Positions 46,107-55,406 of a stretch of DNA of 64,000 nt are shown one piece after another. Within the stretch, counting starts at the first letter, position 1, and each line of letters opens with the position of its first letter. The translations under genes and the position numbers were made by a program. The stretch spans positions 62,001 through 126,000 of the forward strand of contig JAIBBZ010000009.1 of assembly GCA_019694435.1 (NCBI GenBank). The letters are read 5' to 3'. Source of the DNA: Pirellulales bacterium (GTDB lineage: Bacteria > Planctomycetota > Planctomycetia > Pirellulales > JAEUIK01). The notes below the pieces were generated by a model, which saw only the letters and a list, made by a program, of their open reading frames with translations, was not told the origin of the DNA and ran no database searches.

Positions 46107-46607
46107 ATGCGAACATTTCGATGGAGCTTTGTCGGGCTAGGGTTGGTGCTGGCCGCGCAGCCGGCCGTGGCCGACGACCCGCGTAGTTCCCAGCAGCAGC
46201 GTCCAACGGCCCAAGCCGTACAGGCCGAGGCGGCGCCCGCCGAGATCAATCACTTGAAGGTCCGCAAGGGCTTCAAGATGGCCGTAAAGTCGGCAACTCA
46301 TCCGGTGGCGATGAAACCTGACACGGCCCGCACTCCGGCGCTGCGTTCCGGGGCAACCAATTCCGGCGCGGTTAAACAAACCCGCCTGGCCCCCGAGGCC
46401 AAGGCAGCCGCTGCGGCTGCCAAGCCTGTGAAAGTCGCACCGGGCGAAAAAGTCAATAAATTGAATCCCGCCCGCGCGGCGCGGATGAGCGGCATGATGC
46501 GTTCTCTCAGTGCATCCGTGGCGAAGCCGATTGCGCAGGGCGAGGCGATCGGCGGCGAGCGCGGCGCGCCGACCAACGCGAATCCGCCGATGGGCGCAGG
46601 CAATTAG
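46107..46607 (+). CDS. Exported Ala/Lys-rich hypothetical protein
   Basis: A 166-residue protein with a signal peptide (MRTFRWSFVGLGLVLAAQPAVADD). The mature part is low-complexity, rich in Ala, Lys and Pro (AEAAPAEINHLKVRKGFKMA, AAAAAKPVKVAPGEKVNKLN), basic overall, with no known domain. ATG 46107 is chosen because AAGGAG lies 7 nt upstream; earlier starts to 46032 add an unlikely leader. Function unknown. The downstream 46633-46655 hairpin could end its transcript. Confidence 0.65.
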   Translation: MRTFRWSFVGLGLVLAAQPAVADDPRSSQQQRPTAQAVQAEAAPAEINHLKVRKGFKMAVKSATHPVAMKPDTARTPALRSGATNSGAVKQTRLAPEAKAAAAAAKPVKVAPGEKVNKLNPARAARMSGMMRSLSASVAKPIAQGEAIGGERGAPTNANPPMGAGN

Positions 46608-46632
46608 TCAGATTGTCGTTGGCAGGTTTTGC

Positions 46633-46655
46633 TCCGGCCCCTCCGCAGGGCCGGA
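46633..46655 (+). terminator. Possible hairpin terminator
   Basis: TCCGGCCC and GGGCCGGA form an 8-bp stem with a 7-nt loop (CTCCGCA), but the following run is only ATTTCAT, so it may be a rho-dependent or stabilising hairpin rather than an efficient intrinsic terminator. Confidence 0.35.
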
Positions 46656-46756
46656 TTTCATGATCCAGGGCCAGGGCCGAGACGGAATTCGGATGTGTTG
46701 AACGGATCGGACCATCGGACTTTCGGCCCCTACTTTCCGCGAGGAGCACTTCTTCC

Positions 46757-47305
46757 ATGACGCACTGCCCGTTTGCTCGATTTCTCTCCGCGGCCACGGT
46801 GGCCGGAATGTTGTTCTGCGGGACCTCGGTGGCGCTGGCCCAGCGCTCGAACCCTGATGGTGCGGCCCCGGCCGCCACGTCCAAGGCTGGCTCGCTGCAG
46901 GAATTGCTCGATCAGAGCGCCTTTGCTTACAAGAAAATGGAAGACGGTCGCTTTCGCGTGACCGTCGAATCGAGCGGCACGGTGTCGGTGATCATCGCCT
47001 CCGATCCGTCGCTCTGGAAAGACAACGAAGGGAACGACGTCCGGACGGTTTTCATCTTCCGCTGGATCGCCGATTTGCCGGAAGGCTTCAAGCCGTCGGC
47101 CGAGTTTCTCAGCAAGATTCATGAGATCAATGACGCGCGCTATCTGGGCCGTTGCTGCATCAACAAGTACGGCATCTACTACGCCAGTGATTTCTGGCTC
47201 CGTACGGCCGATAAGCTGAGCCTGGAAGACGAGTTTTACGCCGCCCACTACGGCGCCGAGTTTATGGCCAAGGAACTGAAGCCGTTCCTGCAAAGCGAAG
47301 AATAG
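46757..47305 (+). CDS. Exported YbjN-like domain protein
   Basis: A 182-residue exported protein. A signal peptide (MTHCPFARFLSAATVAGMLF, cleaved after ALA) precedes a mature domain of about 130 residues resembling the YbjN/type III-chaperone-like fold (SFAYKKMEDGRFRVTVESSG, SVIIASDPSLW, FIFRWIADLPEGF, CCINKYGIYYASDFWL). Such domains are often regulatory or chaperone-like, but in exported planctomycete proteins the role is unknown. ATG 46757 has GAGGAG about 10 nt upstream. A strong terminator follows at 47335-47395. Confidence 0.7.
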   Translation: MTHCPFARFLSAATVAGMLFCGTSVALAQRSNPDGAAPAATSKAGSLQELLDQSAFAYKKMEDGRFRVTVESSGTVSVIIASDPSLWKDNEGNDVRTVFIFRWIADLPEGFKPSAEFLSKIHEINDARYLGRCCINKYGIYYASDFWLRTADKLSLEDEFYAAHYGAEFMAKELKPFLQSEE

Positions 47306-47334
47306 TCGGGCGCGCCGGCGGCGCGACGGCATCT

Positions 47335-47395
47335 CGCGGGCACGGCCTGGGTTTCGCCTCGAAGCGAAGCCAGGGCTGTGCCCGCGGCCTTTTTT
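47335..47395 (+). terminator. Intrinsic terminator after the YbjN-like gene
   Basis: A long hairpin pairs CGCGGGCAC...GGCCTGG with CCAGGGC...GTGCCCGCG, continued at the top by TTTCGC/GCGAA, and is followed by GGCC and a T6 run (47390-47395). It is 30 bp downstream of the stop at 47305 and would cleanly separate this gene from the PQQ-propeller gene, whose start is at 47517. Confidence 0.85.
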
Positions 47396-47516
47396 GCCGG
47401 CGACGTGTTTGGCGGGTTGTCGTTCGATTTCTAGAATGTCGCCAGACCATTCGCCTGCTCCGTGCCGCGTGGGGTGGCAACGGGCTGCTGTTGAAGGTCA
47501 TGGGAGGCTCGTCTGC

Positions 47517-49133
47517 ATGATGGAAGAGCAACAACAAGCTCCGGTGCGTCGTTCTCACCGCCTCTGGTTGGCCGGATTGATCGTTGCTGCCGCGGCGGCG
47601 GGGATCGTCGGTTTGCGTTTGGTGCCAGAAGATCGCATGTCGGCCGATGTCGCGGGGATGTACGTGACGTTTGTCGTGGCCGGTGCGCTGGCGGCGCTGG
47701 CAGCCTGGTTTGTAACGCTGAGCCGCTATGCGCTGTGGGCGCGCATGGGCTTCTTGGGAATGCTCGCCGTGGCGGCCGGGCTGTGGTTTGCCGCGGTGCG
47801 CCGGGTGGATCTGACCGGCGATATGCAAGTGAAGCTGGAGTTTCGCTGGGAGCCTTCGCGCGACAGTCTGCTGGCAGCGCATCGGCAACAGGTGGGTGAA
47901 GCCGAGGCCTTGGCTGTCGATCTGGTGGCGGCGCCGGGCGATTGTCCCGAGTATCGCGGCCGCGCCCGAGACGGCGTCGTGCAGAGTCCGCCGTTGCAGC
48001 GCGATTGGAATTCGCCGCCGCCGGCGCTCTGGCGCCAGCCGGTCGGCGGCGGCTATGCGGCGTTCGTGGTCGTGGCCGGCAACGCGATCACCATCGAACA
48101 GCGCGGCCCAAAGGAAACGGTCGTGTGCTACGACGCTGCCACGGGCAAAGAGCACTGGCGTTACGAATACGACGCGTTGTTCAGCGAGCAACTGGGCGGC
48201 GACGGTCCACGCGCCACGCCGAGCGTCGCCTTCGGCAAGGTCTACACACTGGGTGCGACCGGGCATCTGGCCTGCCTCGAAGGCCGCACGGGCAAGCCGC
48301 TCTGGGAGCACGATATTCTCGACGCGGCGCAGGTTGCCAATCTGACCTGGGGCATGAGCGGTTCGCCGCTCGTTTGCGACCAGTTGGTGATCGTCAACCC
48401 GGGCGTGCAGAAGGGGAGTGAGAACAGTCGCGGGGTACTGGCTTTTGATGCCGGGGACGGCCATCTGGTGTGGAGCGCCGGCCATACCCAGGGCAGCTAC
48501 GGCTCGCCCATGCTGGTGACCCTCGCCGGCGCGCGGCAGATCCTGATCTTCGATGCCGGCGGTCTGGCGGCGCACGATCCGGGTGACGGCCACGAGCTTT
48601 GGCGCTTCGATTGGCGCAGCGATTTCGACATCAACGCCGCGCAGCCCATCGCGCTGCCTGATGATCGGTTGCTGTTATCGTCGAACGCCGGTACGGCCGT
48701 GGTGCAGGTGAAAAAATCGGCCGACGGCAAGTTCGCCGTCGAACAGCGGTGGCGCAACCGCGAGCTGAAATGCGACTACGCGTGCCCGGTGGTGCGCGAG
48801 GGTTACGTCTACGGTCTCGACAAGGGCATTCTGACGTGCCTGGCTCTCGAGGACGGCAAACGTCAGTGGAAGAAAGGCCGGTATGGGCACGGGCAGATGC
48901 TCTTGTCCGGCGATTTGTTGATCGTGCTGGGCGAAGAAGGGCAGTTGGCGCTGGTCGAAGCGCAGCCCCAAAAGCACGTCGAATTGGCGCTGCTCAACGA
49001 GGCCGTGAAGGGGCGGACCTGGAACAATCCCGCGCTGGTCGATGGCCGGTTGTACATCCGCAACCATCTGGAGATGGCCTGCTACGATCTTCGCGCCCCG
49101 GGCAGCGCGCCTGGTCCGGCTGTGCCGCAATAG
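47517..49133 (+). CDS. Membrane-anchored PQQ-like beta-propeller protein
   Basis: A 538-residue protein with three N-terminal membrane helices (LWLAGLIVAAAAAGIVGL, MYVTFVVAGALAALAAWFV, MGFLGMLAVAAGLWFAA) and a long outer domain of PQQ-type propeller repeats (YDAATGKEHWRYEYDALF, CLEGRTGKPLWEHDILD, FDAGDGHLVWSAGHTQG, CLALEDGKRQWKKGRYG). The repeats carry the usual DxxTGxxxW pattern. There is no dehydrogenase active site, so it may be a scaffold or sensor. ATG 47517 has GGGAGG about 9 nt upstream. Stands alone; a strong terminator lies just upstream. Confidence 0.85.
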   Translation: MMEEQQQAPVRRSHRLWLAGLIVAAAAAGIVGLRLVPEDRMSADVAGMYVTFVVAGALAALAAWFVTLSRYALWARMGFLGMLAVAAGLWFAAVRRVDLTGDMQVKLEFRWEPSRDSLLAAHRQQVGEAEALAVDLVAAPGDCPEYRGRARDGVVQSPPLQRDWNSPPPALWRQPVGGGYAAFVVVAGNAITIEQRGPKETVVCYDAATGKEHWRYEYDALFSEQLGGDGPRATPSVAFGKVYTLGATGHLACLEGRTGKPLWEHDILDAAQVANLTWGMSGSPLVCDQLVIVNPGVQKGSENSRGVLAFDAGDGHLVWSAGHTQGSYGSPMLVTLAGARQILIFDAGGLAAHDPGDGHELWRFDWRSDFDINAAQPIALPDDRLLLSSNAGTAVVQVKKSADGKFAVEQRWRNRELKCDYACPVVREGYVYGLDKGILTCLALEDGKRQWKKGRYGHGQMLLSGDLLIVLGEEGQLALVEAQPQKHVELALLNEAVKGRTWNNPALVDGRLYIRNHLEMACYDLRAPGSAPGPAVPQ

Positions 49134-49243
49134 CGAAGGTGCGCGTGTAGCAGCGGTGCTTGGGCGGTGTCGGCGCCCTCGGTTCGACACGGCTCGAAGC
49201 GGGGCGCGCGGAGAGGTGCGCGAACGATCGAGCGTCGTTCGGC

Positions 49244-49432
49244 TCAAGCCGTCGCGGCCGACAGGGCGTTGAGTTCGCGGTCGCGCTTCTGCATCTCGTC
49301 GAGCACGATCGGGTGCCATTCCCGATTGCGCAGCTCGTCCGACACGTAATTCTCGCGCGCCCAACGGCGGAGCCGCAGTTCCTCGATCACGTCGACTTCG
49401 AGCGCGGGACTTTCAATCGTAGCGGTGGTCAT
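49244..49432 (-). CDS. Small acidic/basic hypothetical protein
   Basis: A 62-residue product, MTTATIESPALEVDVIEELR followed by LRRWARENYVSDELRNREW, with a coiled helical look (alternating E/R, many L) and a C-terminal EMQKRDRELNALSAA. No domain is known to me. It has a plausible Shine-Dalgarno (GGAGAA) about 11 nt upstream of ATG 49432. It is in the reverse strand between convergent and divergent units, so it is its own short transcript. Coding potential is moderate. Confidence 0.55.
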   Translation of the reverse strand: MTTATIESPALEVDVIEELRLRRWARENYVSDELRNREWHPIVLDEMQKRDRELNALSAATA

Positions 49433-49828
49433 TGCAGTTTGGTTCTCCGGGTCGAGCTGCCAGGGCCCCCGTGTGATGGGCTTGTGCTCTCTGCTGAAAA
49501 TGAACGCCAGTCGTTCGTCGATGCCAATGCCTCAGGAACTGCCAGGTGCCCCAAACGAGTGGGGGTGAAACAAGCCATCGTATCGGCACTTCAGGCGGGT
49601 GAGAACACTTCCCTCGAATACGTACTCCGTGATTTTTCGGTTGGGAAGAAATGTTTTCTGTCCCAGTTTGCCCAACCCAATTGGTTTGCGGAAACCCTAG
49701 GGTTTGAAAGCTGTTAGAGCAAATGGTTCGGGTTGGCGGTCGCCTTGCATGGGGTAGCTCGCTTGCACGGCCAGGGGTGGGTGCTAGCATTGAATAGTGT
49801 TCAAAAGTTCAGTATTTTGCCAGGCGTC
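49433..49828. other. Intergenic region upstream of imuA with palindrome and SOS-like repeat
   Basis: These 396 bp are less GC-rich than the flanks and contain no gene I trust. A 14-bp perfect palindrome, AAACCCTAGGGTTT, is at 49692-49705. Directly upstream of imuA, GTTC-AAAA-GTTC (49799-49810) forms a short direct repeat, near a weak promoter (TTGCAC 49763-49768, TAGCAT 49785-49790). In several phyla the imuA operon is LexA-controlled through GTTC-type repeats; the spacing here (4 nt) differs from the alpha-proteobacterial GTTCN7GTTC, so LexA control is only suggested. Confidence 0.35.
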
Positions 49829-50605
49829 ATGAGTTCCATCTCGGCTGCCGATTCTCGCCGTCAAACTGTCGAGCGCCTGGCCGAGCAGGTCCGGTGCTTC
49901 GAGAGCCCGCGCATCGACCCGGCCGGCATCGTACGGACGGGCTGTACGGCGCTCGATCGCCTGCTGCCGCAGAGAGGGTTTCGCCGTGGTGCGTTGATCG
50001 AGTGGATCGCCGCCGTACAGGGGGGAGTCGCCACCACCTTGGCCCTGGTCGCGGCTCGCGAGGCCTGTGGCGCCGCCGGGCATTGGGCCGTGATCGATCC
50101 GGCCGAGACTTTTTATCCACCGGCCGCTCAGGCCTGGGGGCTGCCTTTGGATCGCCTGGTCCTGGTGCGGCCGGGCCGTGCGGACGAGGCCCGTTGGGCA
50201 ACCGATCAGGCCCTGCGCTGCCCGGGGCTGGCTGCCGTCGTGGCCTGGCCCGAGACGCTCGATCCCCACACGTTTCGACGCTGGCAGTTGGCCGCCGAGC
50301 AAAGCGGAGCGATCGGTTTGTTGCTGCGTCCACCGCCGGCGCGCCGCGAACCGACGTGGGCCGATCTGCGGTTCGGGGTCGAACCGCGTCCGAGCGGCGC
50401 GGGGTGTCCCCGGGTTCGCGTCGAAGTCTGGCATGCCCGCGGTCCGGGGCGCGGCCGCAGTCTGGAGCTGCTGATCGATCATGAAACGCACCACCTGTCT
50501 GCCTGTGGCCCCGAGTCCTCCCTTGCCGGCGGCGCTGCGTGTGGCGTGCCTGTGGTTCCCCGCGTGGCCGCTCCAGCGCCGGCGTGCCGCGTCGCAGGAG
50601 GTTGA
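49829..50605 (+). CDS. imuA: ImuA (RecA/SulA-like mutasome protein)
   Basis: A 258-residue RecA-like accessory protein of the ImuA-ImuB-DnaE2 mutasome, which carries out translesion synthesis after DNA damage. It shows TGCTALDRLLPQRGFRRGAL, the ALIEWI strand, an ATP-site-like region (GGVATTLALVAAREA) with a degenerate Walker A, and a DPAETFYPPAAQAWG block. ATG 49829 is chosen: it begins the homology and lies just after the GTTC repeat. Its 3' end overlaps imuB by 125 bp in another frame, typical of this operon. Confidence 0.85.
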   Translation: MSSISAADSRRQTVERLAEQVRCFESPRIDPAGIVRTGCTALDRLLPQRGFRRGALIEWIAAVQGGVATTLALVAAREACGAAGHWAVIDPAETFYPPAAQAWGLPLDRLVLVRPGRADEARWATDQALRCPGLAAVVAWPETLDPHTFRRWQLAAEQSGAIGLLLRPPPARREPTWADLRFGVEPRPSGAGCPRVRVEVWHARGPGRGRSLELLIDHETHHLSACGPESSLAGGAACGVPVVPRVAAPAPACRVAGG

Positions 50606-52076
50606 GCGGGCGCGGCCGCTGATCTTGTCGCGCGCCGATGCTCGGCGCGGGCTGGTCATCGTCGCGGCCAGCGAAGAACTGGTCGCGCGCGGCGTGCATC
50701 CCGGCCTGCCGCTGGCCGAGGCGCAGGCCCTGTTGGCCCACGATGCCCGCGGTCTGGCGCCGATCGTCGAAGAACACGATCGGTTGGCCGATCGCCAGGC
50801 GCTCGTAGCGCTGGCCCAAGCGTGTCATGTCTTCAGTCCTCAAGTGGCCGTGGCCGACGATCGCGACGATGCGATCTGGCTGGAACTCACCGGCCTGGCC
50901 GGCTTGTGGGGTGGCGAAGAGCCGTGGCTGAGCCAGTTGGCCGCGCACCTGGCGCCGGCGGGCTGGGTTTATACCGTGGCCATTGCCGACTCGTTCGCCG
51001 CGGCCTGGGCGCTGGCCCGGTTCGCCGCGCAGCCAGGCACACCGCAAATCATCGCGCCAGGAACCACGGCCGAGGCGGTGGCCAGTTTGCCGATCGAGGC
51101 GCTGCAATTGAACGACAACACCTGGCAGACGCTGGCCCGGTTGGGGTTGCGCGAAGTGGGACAATTGATCGACTTGCCGCGCGGCTCGCTCGCCGCGCAC
51201 GTGGCCGCGCAGGTTCCTCGCCGGCTCGACGATTTGCAAGGTCGCGCGGCCGAGGTGCTCGAAGGTGTGGCGCCCGCCACGCGTCACGAAGCCGCCGCGG
51301 CCTGGGAGTTGCCCCTGGAAGATCTCGAAATCCTGCTGCGCGAACTGGAGCGGTTGTTGGCCCGCGTGGCCGAGCAACTGGCCGCGCGCCATCGGGGAGC
51401 CACGCAGGTCCGCGTTGCCTTGGGCTGTGCCCCGGCCGAGCCGGTCGTGATCGACCTGCACTTGTTTCGCCCCAGCCTCGACGTGCGGCACTGGCTGGAG
51501 CTGGCCCGGTTGCAGCTCGACCGGCGGCGGCCAGGCTCGGGCGTGCTGTCGGCGCACGTCGAGGCCCGTCGCATCGCGCCACGCGAGCAGCGGCAGCTCG
51601 AGTTGTTTTCCACCGGCACGCGCGACGCCGCTCCGCGGCAACTCGACGAACTGCTGGGCCGTTTGATCAGCCGCCTGGGATATCGGGCCGTGTCGCGCGT
51701 CGAGTTGCTGCCCGAGGCTCAGCCCGAGCGTGCCTATCGCACACGCTCGGTGGTGGCGCCCGTGTCGCGCGGCGGCCGGCGCCGGCGCGCCGCGACCGCG
51801 TCGTGGCCTTTGCGCCCGGCGACCCTGCTGCCGCTGGCCCGACGGCCGTTGGCGGTGCGTTGTTCGCCGCGGGGCGCGTTGCAGGCTTTTCGCTGGCAGG
51901 GTCGCGAATTGCCCGTCGCGCACTGCTGGGGGCCCGAGTGCATCGAGACCGGCTGGTGGCGCGGGCGTTTTGTCCGCCGCGACTATTACCGCGTCGAGCT
52001 CGACGACGGCCGCCGGGCCTGGCTGTTTCGCCGTTCGGCCGATGGCGGTTGGTTTTTGCACGGTTGGTTCGATTGA
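50481..52076 (+). CDS. imuB: ImuB (inactive Y-family polymerase, mutasome hub)
   Basis: ImuB (531 residues) is a Y-family polymerase-like protein that lacks the catalytic acidic residues and serves as the hub, binding the beta clamp, DnaE2 and ImuA. The sequence shows ACLWFPAWPLQRR in place of the polymerase start, LLAHDARGLAPIVEEHD, TGLAGLWGGEEPW, the LARLGLREVGQLIDLPRGSL helix-hairpin-helix and the clamp-binding motif QLELF at residues 372-376. ATG 50481 overlaps imuA by 125 bp; no strong Shine-Dalgarno is needed for coupled translation. The final part ends WFLHGWFD, as usual. Confidence 0.9.
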   Translation: MKRTTCLPVAPSPPLPAALRVACLWFPAWPLQRRRAASQEVERARPLILSRADARRGLVIVAASEELVARGVHPGLPLAEAQALLAHDARGLAPIVEEHDRLADRQALVALAQACHVFSPQVAVADDRDDAIWLELTGLAGLWGGEEPWLSQLAAHLAPAGWVYTVAIADSFAAAWALARFAAQPGTPQIIAPGTTAEAVASLPIEALQLNDNTWQTLARLGLREVGQLIDLPRGSLAAHVAAQVPRRLDDLQGRAAEVLEGVAPATRHEAAAAWELPLEDLEILLRELERLLARVAEQLAARHRGATQVRVALGCAPAEPVVIDLHLFRPSLDVRHWLELARLQLDRRRPGSGVLSAHVEARRIAPREQRQLELFSTGTRDAAPRQLDELLGRLISRLGYRAVSRVELLPEAQPERAYRTRSVVAPVSRGGRRRRAATASWPLRPATLLPLARRPLAVRCSPRGALQAFRWQGRELPVAHCWGPECIETGWWRGRFVRRDYYRVELDDGRRAWLFRRSADGGWFLHGWFD

Positions 52077-52133
52077 GCCGCGCCGCCGGCGCAGGGAGGG
52101 CCATCGCGGCGCGTGCAGGCGAGGAACAATCCC

Positions 52134-55100
52134 GTGGATGGTTATGCCGAATTGCACTGCAAGTCGAACTTTTCGTTTCTCGAAGGCGCCGCGCATCCGG
52201 CCGAACTCGTCGAGCGCGCGGCCGAATTGGGCTATCAGGCGCTGGCGATCACCGATCGTCACAGCGTGGCCGGTGTGGTGCGTGCGCACACGGCCGCCAA
52301 GCAGGTCGGCTTGCCGCTGTTGATCGGGGCCGAGATCGCGCCGGTCGATGCCTCGCCGGTCGTGCTGCTGGCCATGAATCGTCGCGGTTATGGGCGACTG
52401 TGCCGTTTGTTGACTCTCGGCCGGCGGCGCGCCGAAAAGGGCCAGTGCCAGCTGTTGTTCGCCGACGTCGCCGCGCACGCCGACGATCTGCTGGCCTGCG
52501 CGCCCTTGGTCGAACGCGACGCGGAACCCGCTTCGGCCGATCTCGCCGAGCGCGCCGCATCGGGCAGCGCCCGCTTGCGCAGCCTGCCTGCCGATCGTGG
52601 CGACTTGGCGAGCGCCGCCTGGCAAGGCGGCGAAAAACTCGTTCACCCGTCCTCGTTGCACGGCTATCGCGAGGTGTTTGGCGATCGCTTGTATGCCCTG
52701 GCCGAGCTACACCAAGGCCCCGACGACGAGGCCCGGCTGGCCCAGATGCTGCGCCTGGCCGAGGCGGCGCGGCTCCGGGTCGTGGCGGCGGGCGACGTGC
52801 ATTTTCACACTCCCCAGCGGCAGCCGTTGTGCGACGTGTTGCACGCCGTGCGCCACGGCTGCACCGTGGCCGAGGCCGGGCGGCGGCTGTTTCCCAACGC
52901 CCAGCGCCACCTCAAGCCGCTCGCCGCGCTGCGCGCACTCTTTGCCGCCGCGCCGGAGCTGGTGGCCCGTACCGTCGAGGTGGCCGCCCGCTGCCGTTTT
53001 TCGCTCGACGAGCTGCGCTACGAGTATCCCGAGGAGCTGGTCCCGACCGGCCGGACGCCGGCGGCGCACCTGGAGCAGCTCACCTGGGAGGGCGCCCGCC
53101 AGCGCTGGCCCGAGGGCGTGCCCGAGCGGGTCCGCCAATTGCTTGTGCACGAGCTGCGGTTGATCGCCGAGCTGAACTACGAGGCCTATTTTCTCACCAT
53201 CTGGGACCTGGTGCGTTTTGCGCGTGGGCGCGACATCCTGTGCCAGGGCCGCGGCTCGGCGGCCAACTCGGCCGTGTGCTATTGCCTGGGCATCACGTCG
53301 GTCGATCCCGATCGGATGGACGTGCTGTTCGAGCGGTTCATCAGCCGCGAGCGCAACGAGCCGCCCGATATTGACGTCGACTTCGAGCACGAGCGCCGCG
53401 AAGAGGTGCTGCAGTATCTCTATGAAAAGTACGGCCGCGAGCGGGCCGGCATGACGGCCGAGGTGATCACCTACTGTGTCCGCTCGGCCGTGCGCGACGT
53501 GGGCAAGGCGCTCGGCCTGTCGCTCGATCGGCTCGACGTCCTGGCCCGGCATCTCGACGGCCATCGCCACGATCCCGAGCTGCCGCGGCGCCTGCAAATG
53601 GCCGGGCTCGATCCGCAGTCGACCGTCGCCCGGCAACTGTTGGCGCTGGTCGACGAGCTGGCCGGTTTTCCCCGGCACCTGTCCCAGCACGTCGGGGGCA
53701 TGGTGCTCACGCAGGGGCCGTTGTGCGAGCTGGTGCCGATCGAGAACGCGGCCATGGAAGGACGCACCGTGATCCAGTGGAACAAGGACGATCTCGACGA
53801 GCTGGGCATCTTGAAGGTCGATTGCCTGGCGCTGGGCATGCTCACGGCCCTGCGCAAATGTTTTGCCCTGGTCGAGCGGCACGCCGGTCGCCGGCTGTCG
53901 CTGGCCGAATTGCCCGAGGGCGATCAGCGCGTTTACGACATGATCTGCCGGGCCGACACGGTCGGCGTGTTTCAGATCGAAAGCCGGGCCCAGATGAGCA
54001 TGCTCCCCCGGCTGCGCCCGCGGTGTTTTTACGACCTGGTAATCGAGGTGGCCATCGTTCGCCCGGGGCCGATTCAGGGCAACATGGTGCATCCGTATCT
54101 GCGCCGCCGCGCGGGCGAAGAGGCCGTGAGCTATCCGAGCGACGCCCTGCGGCAGGTGCTTGAAAAAACGCTCGGCGTGCCCCTGTTCCAGGAGCAGGCC
54201 ATGCGGCTGGCCGTCGTCGCGGCGGGGTTCACGCCCGGCGAGGCCGATCAGTTGCGCCGCGCGATGGCCGCCTGGCGCCGGCCCGGCTTGATCGAACAGT
54301 TTCAGCGGCGGCTGATCGACGGGATGCGGGCCAACGGACTGACGCAGGAATTTGCCGAGGTCGTGTTCCGGCAGATTCGCGGCTTCGGCGAATACGGCTT
54401 TCCCGAGTCGCACGCCACGAGCTTTGCCTTGCTCGTTTATGCCTCAGCGTGGTTGAAGCATTACTACCCGGCCGCCTTTGCCGCGGCGGTGATCAACAGC
54501 CAGCCGATGGGTTTTTATGCGCCGGCCCAACTGGTGCGCGATGCCCGTGCCCATGGCGTCGAGGTCCGGCCGGTCGACGTCACGGCCAGCGATTGGGACT
54601 GCACGCTCGAGCCGGGAGCTGTCGATCAAGAGCCGGCCGATCGGGCGTCGACCGACGATGCCCACGAAGGCCAGCGCGCCGCTTCGCCGTGGGCCCTGCG
54701 GTTGGGGCTGCGGCTCGTGGCGGGACTTTCCGAAAAGCAGGCTCGCGCGATCGAGACGGCCCGGCGACGGCAGGCCTTTGCGTCGCTCGACGACCTGGTG
54801 CGCCGCGCGCGGCTGCCGCGGCCGGCGCTCGAGCGCTTGGCCGAGGCCGACGCTTTGCGCGCGCTGGCCGGCGACCGCAGACAGGCCCTGTGGCGCGCGC
54901 TGGGACAGGCCAAAAAAACCGGCACGATGCCGCTCTTGGACGAGTTGCCCGACGACGAGGGGCCCGACGTCGTGCTCCCCGGACTTTCGCCGCCGGCCGA
55001 GGTAGCGGCCGACTATCGCACGGTCGGGCTGTCGCTACGCTCGCACCCGTTGTCGTTCTACCGCCGCGAGCTCGACCGTCTGTACGTGCTGCCGGCCGAA

Positions 55101-55406
55101 CGGCTGGCGACCTGGCCGACCGACCGGCCGGTAAGTGTGGCGGGCCTGGTGCTCGTGCGGCAGCATCCGTCGACCGCCAAGGGCATCATCTTCATCACGC
55201 TCGAAGACGAGACGGGCGTGGCGAACCTGGTGATTCATCCGAGCACGTGGCAGCGCCACTACCGCGCCGGCCGCACGGCGACGGTGATGCTGGCCCAGGG
55301 GCGCCTCGAACGCCGCGACGAGGTGATTCACGTAATCGTGTCGAAGCTCGAAGACCTGACCCGAAAACTACCGGGCATTCCGAGCCAATCGCGAGATTTT
55401 CGGTGA
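52134..55406 (+). CDS. dnaE2: Error-prone DNA polymerase III alpha subunit (DnaE2)
   Basis: DnaE2 (1090 residues) is the catalytic subunit of the mutasome and copies past damage with low fidelity. The N-terminal PHP domain starts YAELHCKSNFSFLEGAAHP with TDRHSVAGV; the polymerase core has CQGRGSAANSAVCYCLGI, the catalytic PPDIDVDF pair of aspartates, HVGGMVLTQGPL and FPESHATSFALLVYASAWLK. The OB domain is at the C-terminus (VAGLVLVRQHPSTAKGIIF). GTG 52134 is favoured with GAGGAA about 7 nt upstream; the in-frame GTG at 52113 has a more distant site. It is 57 bp after imuB, in one operon. Confidence 0.93.
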   Translation: MDGYAELHCKSNFSFLEGAAHPAELVERAAELGYQALAITDRHSVAGVVRAHTAAKQVGLPLLIGAEIAPVDASPVVLLAMNRRGYGRLCRLLTLGRRRAEKGQCQLLFADVAAHADDLLACAPLVERDAEPASADLAERAASGSARLRSLPADRGDLASAAWQGGEKLVHPSSLHGYREVFGDRLYALAELHQGPDDEARLAQMLRLAEAARLRVVAAGDVHFHTPQRQPLCDVLHAVRHGCTVAEAGRRLFPNAQRHLKPLAALRALFAAAPELVARTVEVAARCRFSLDELRYEYPEELVPTGRTPAAHLEQLTWEGARQRWPEGVPERVRQLLVHELRLIAELNYEAYFLTIWDLVRFARGRDILCQGRGSAANSAVCYCLGITSVDPDRMDVLFERFISRERNEPPDIDVDFEHERREEVLQYLYEKYGRERAGMTAEVITYCVRSAVRDVGKALGLSLDRLDVLARHLDGHRHDPELPRRLQMAGLDPQSTVARQLLALVDELAGFPRHLSQHVGGMVLTQGPLCELVPIENAAMEGRTVIQWNKDDLDELGILKVDCLALGMLTALRKCFALVERHAGRRLSLAELPEGDQRVYDMICRADTVGVFQIESRAQMSMLPRLRPRCFYDLVIEVAIVRPGPIQGNMVHPYLRRRAGEEAVSYPSDALRQVLEKTLGVPLFQEQAMRLAVVAAGFTPGEADQLRRAMAAWRRPGLIEQFQRRLIDGMRANGLTQEFAEVVFRQIRGFGEYGFPESHATSFALLVYASAWLKHYYPAAFAAAVINSQPMGFYAPAQLVRDARAHGVEVRPVDVTASDWDCTLEPGAVDQEPADRASTDDAHEGQRAASPWALRLGLRLVAGLSEKQARAIETARRRQAFASLDDLVRRARLPRPALERLAEADALRALAGDRRQALWRALGQAKKTGTMPLLDELPDDEGPDVVLPGLSPPAEVAADYRTVGLSLRSHPLSFYRRELDRLYVLPAERLATWPTDRPVSVAGLVLVRQHPSTAKGIIFITLEDETGVANLVIHPSTWQRHYRAGRTATVMLAQGRLERRDEVIHVIVSKLEDLTRKLPGIPSQSRDFR

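Noticed and set aside
50822-53374. 850-codon forward ORF bridging imuB and dnaE2
   Set aside because: It is an out-of-frame overlap in GC-rich DNA; imuB and dnaE2 frames carry all known motifs and the bridging product is low-complexity Arg/Ala.
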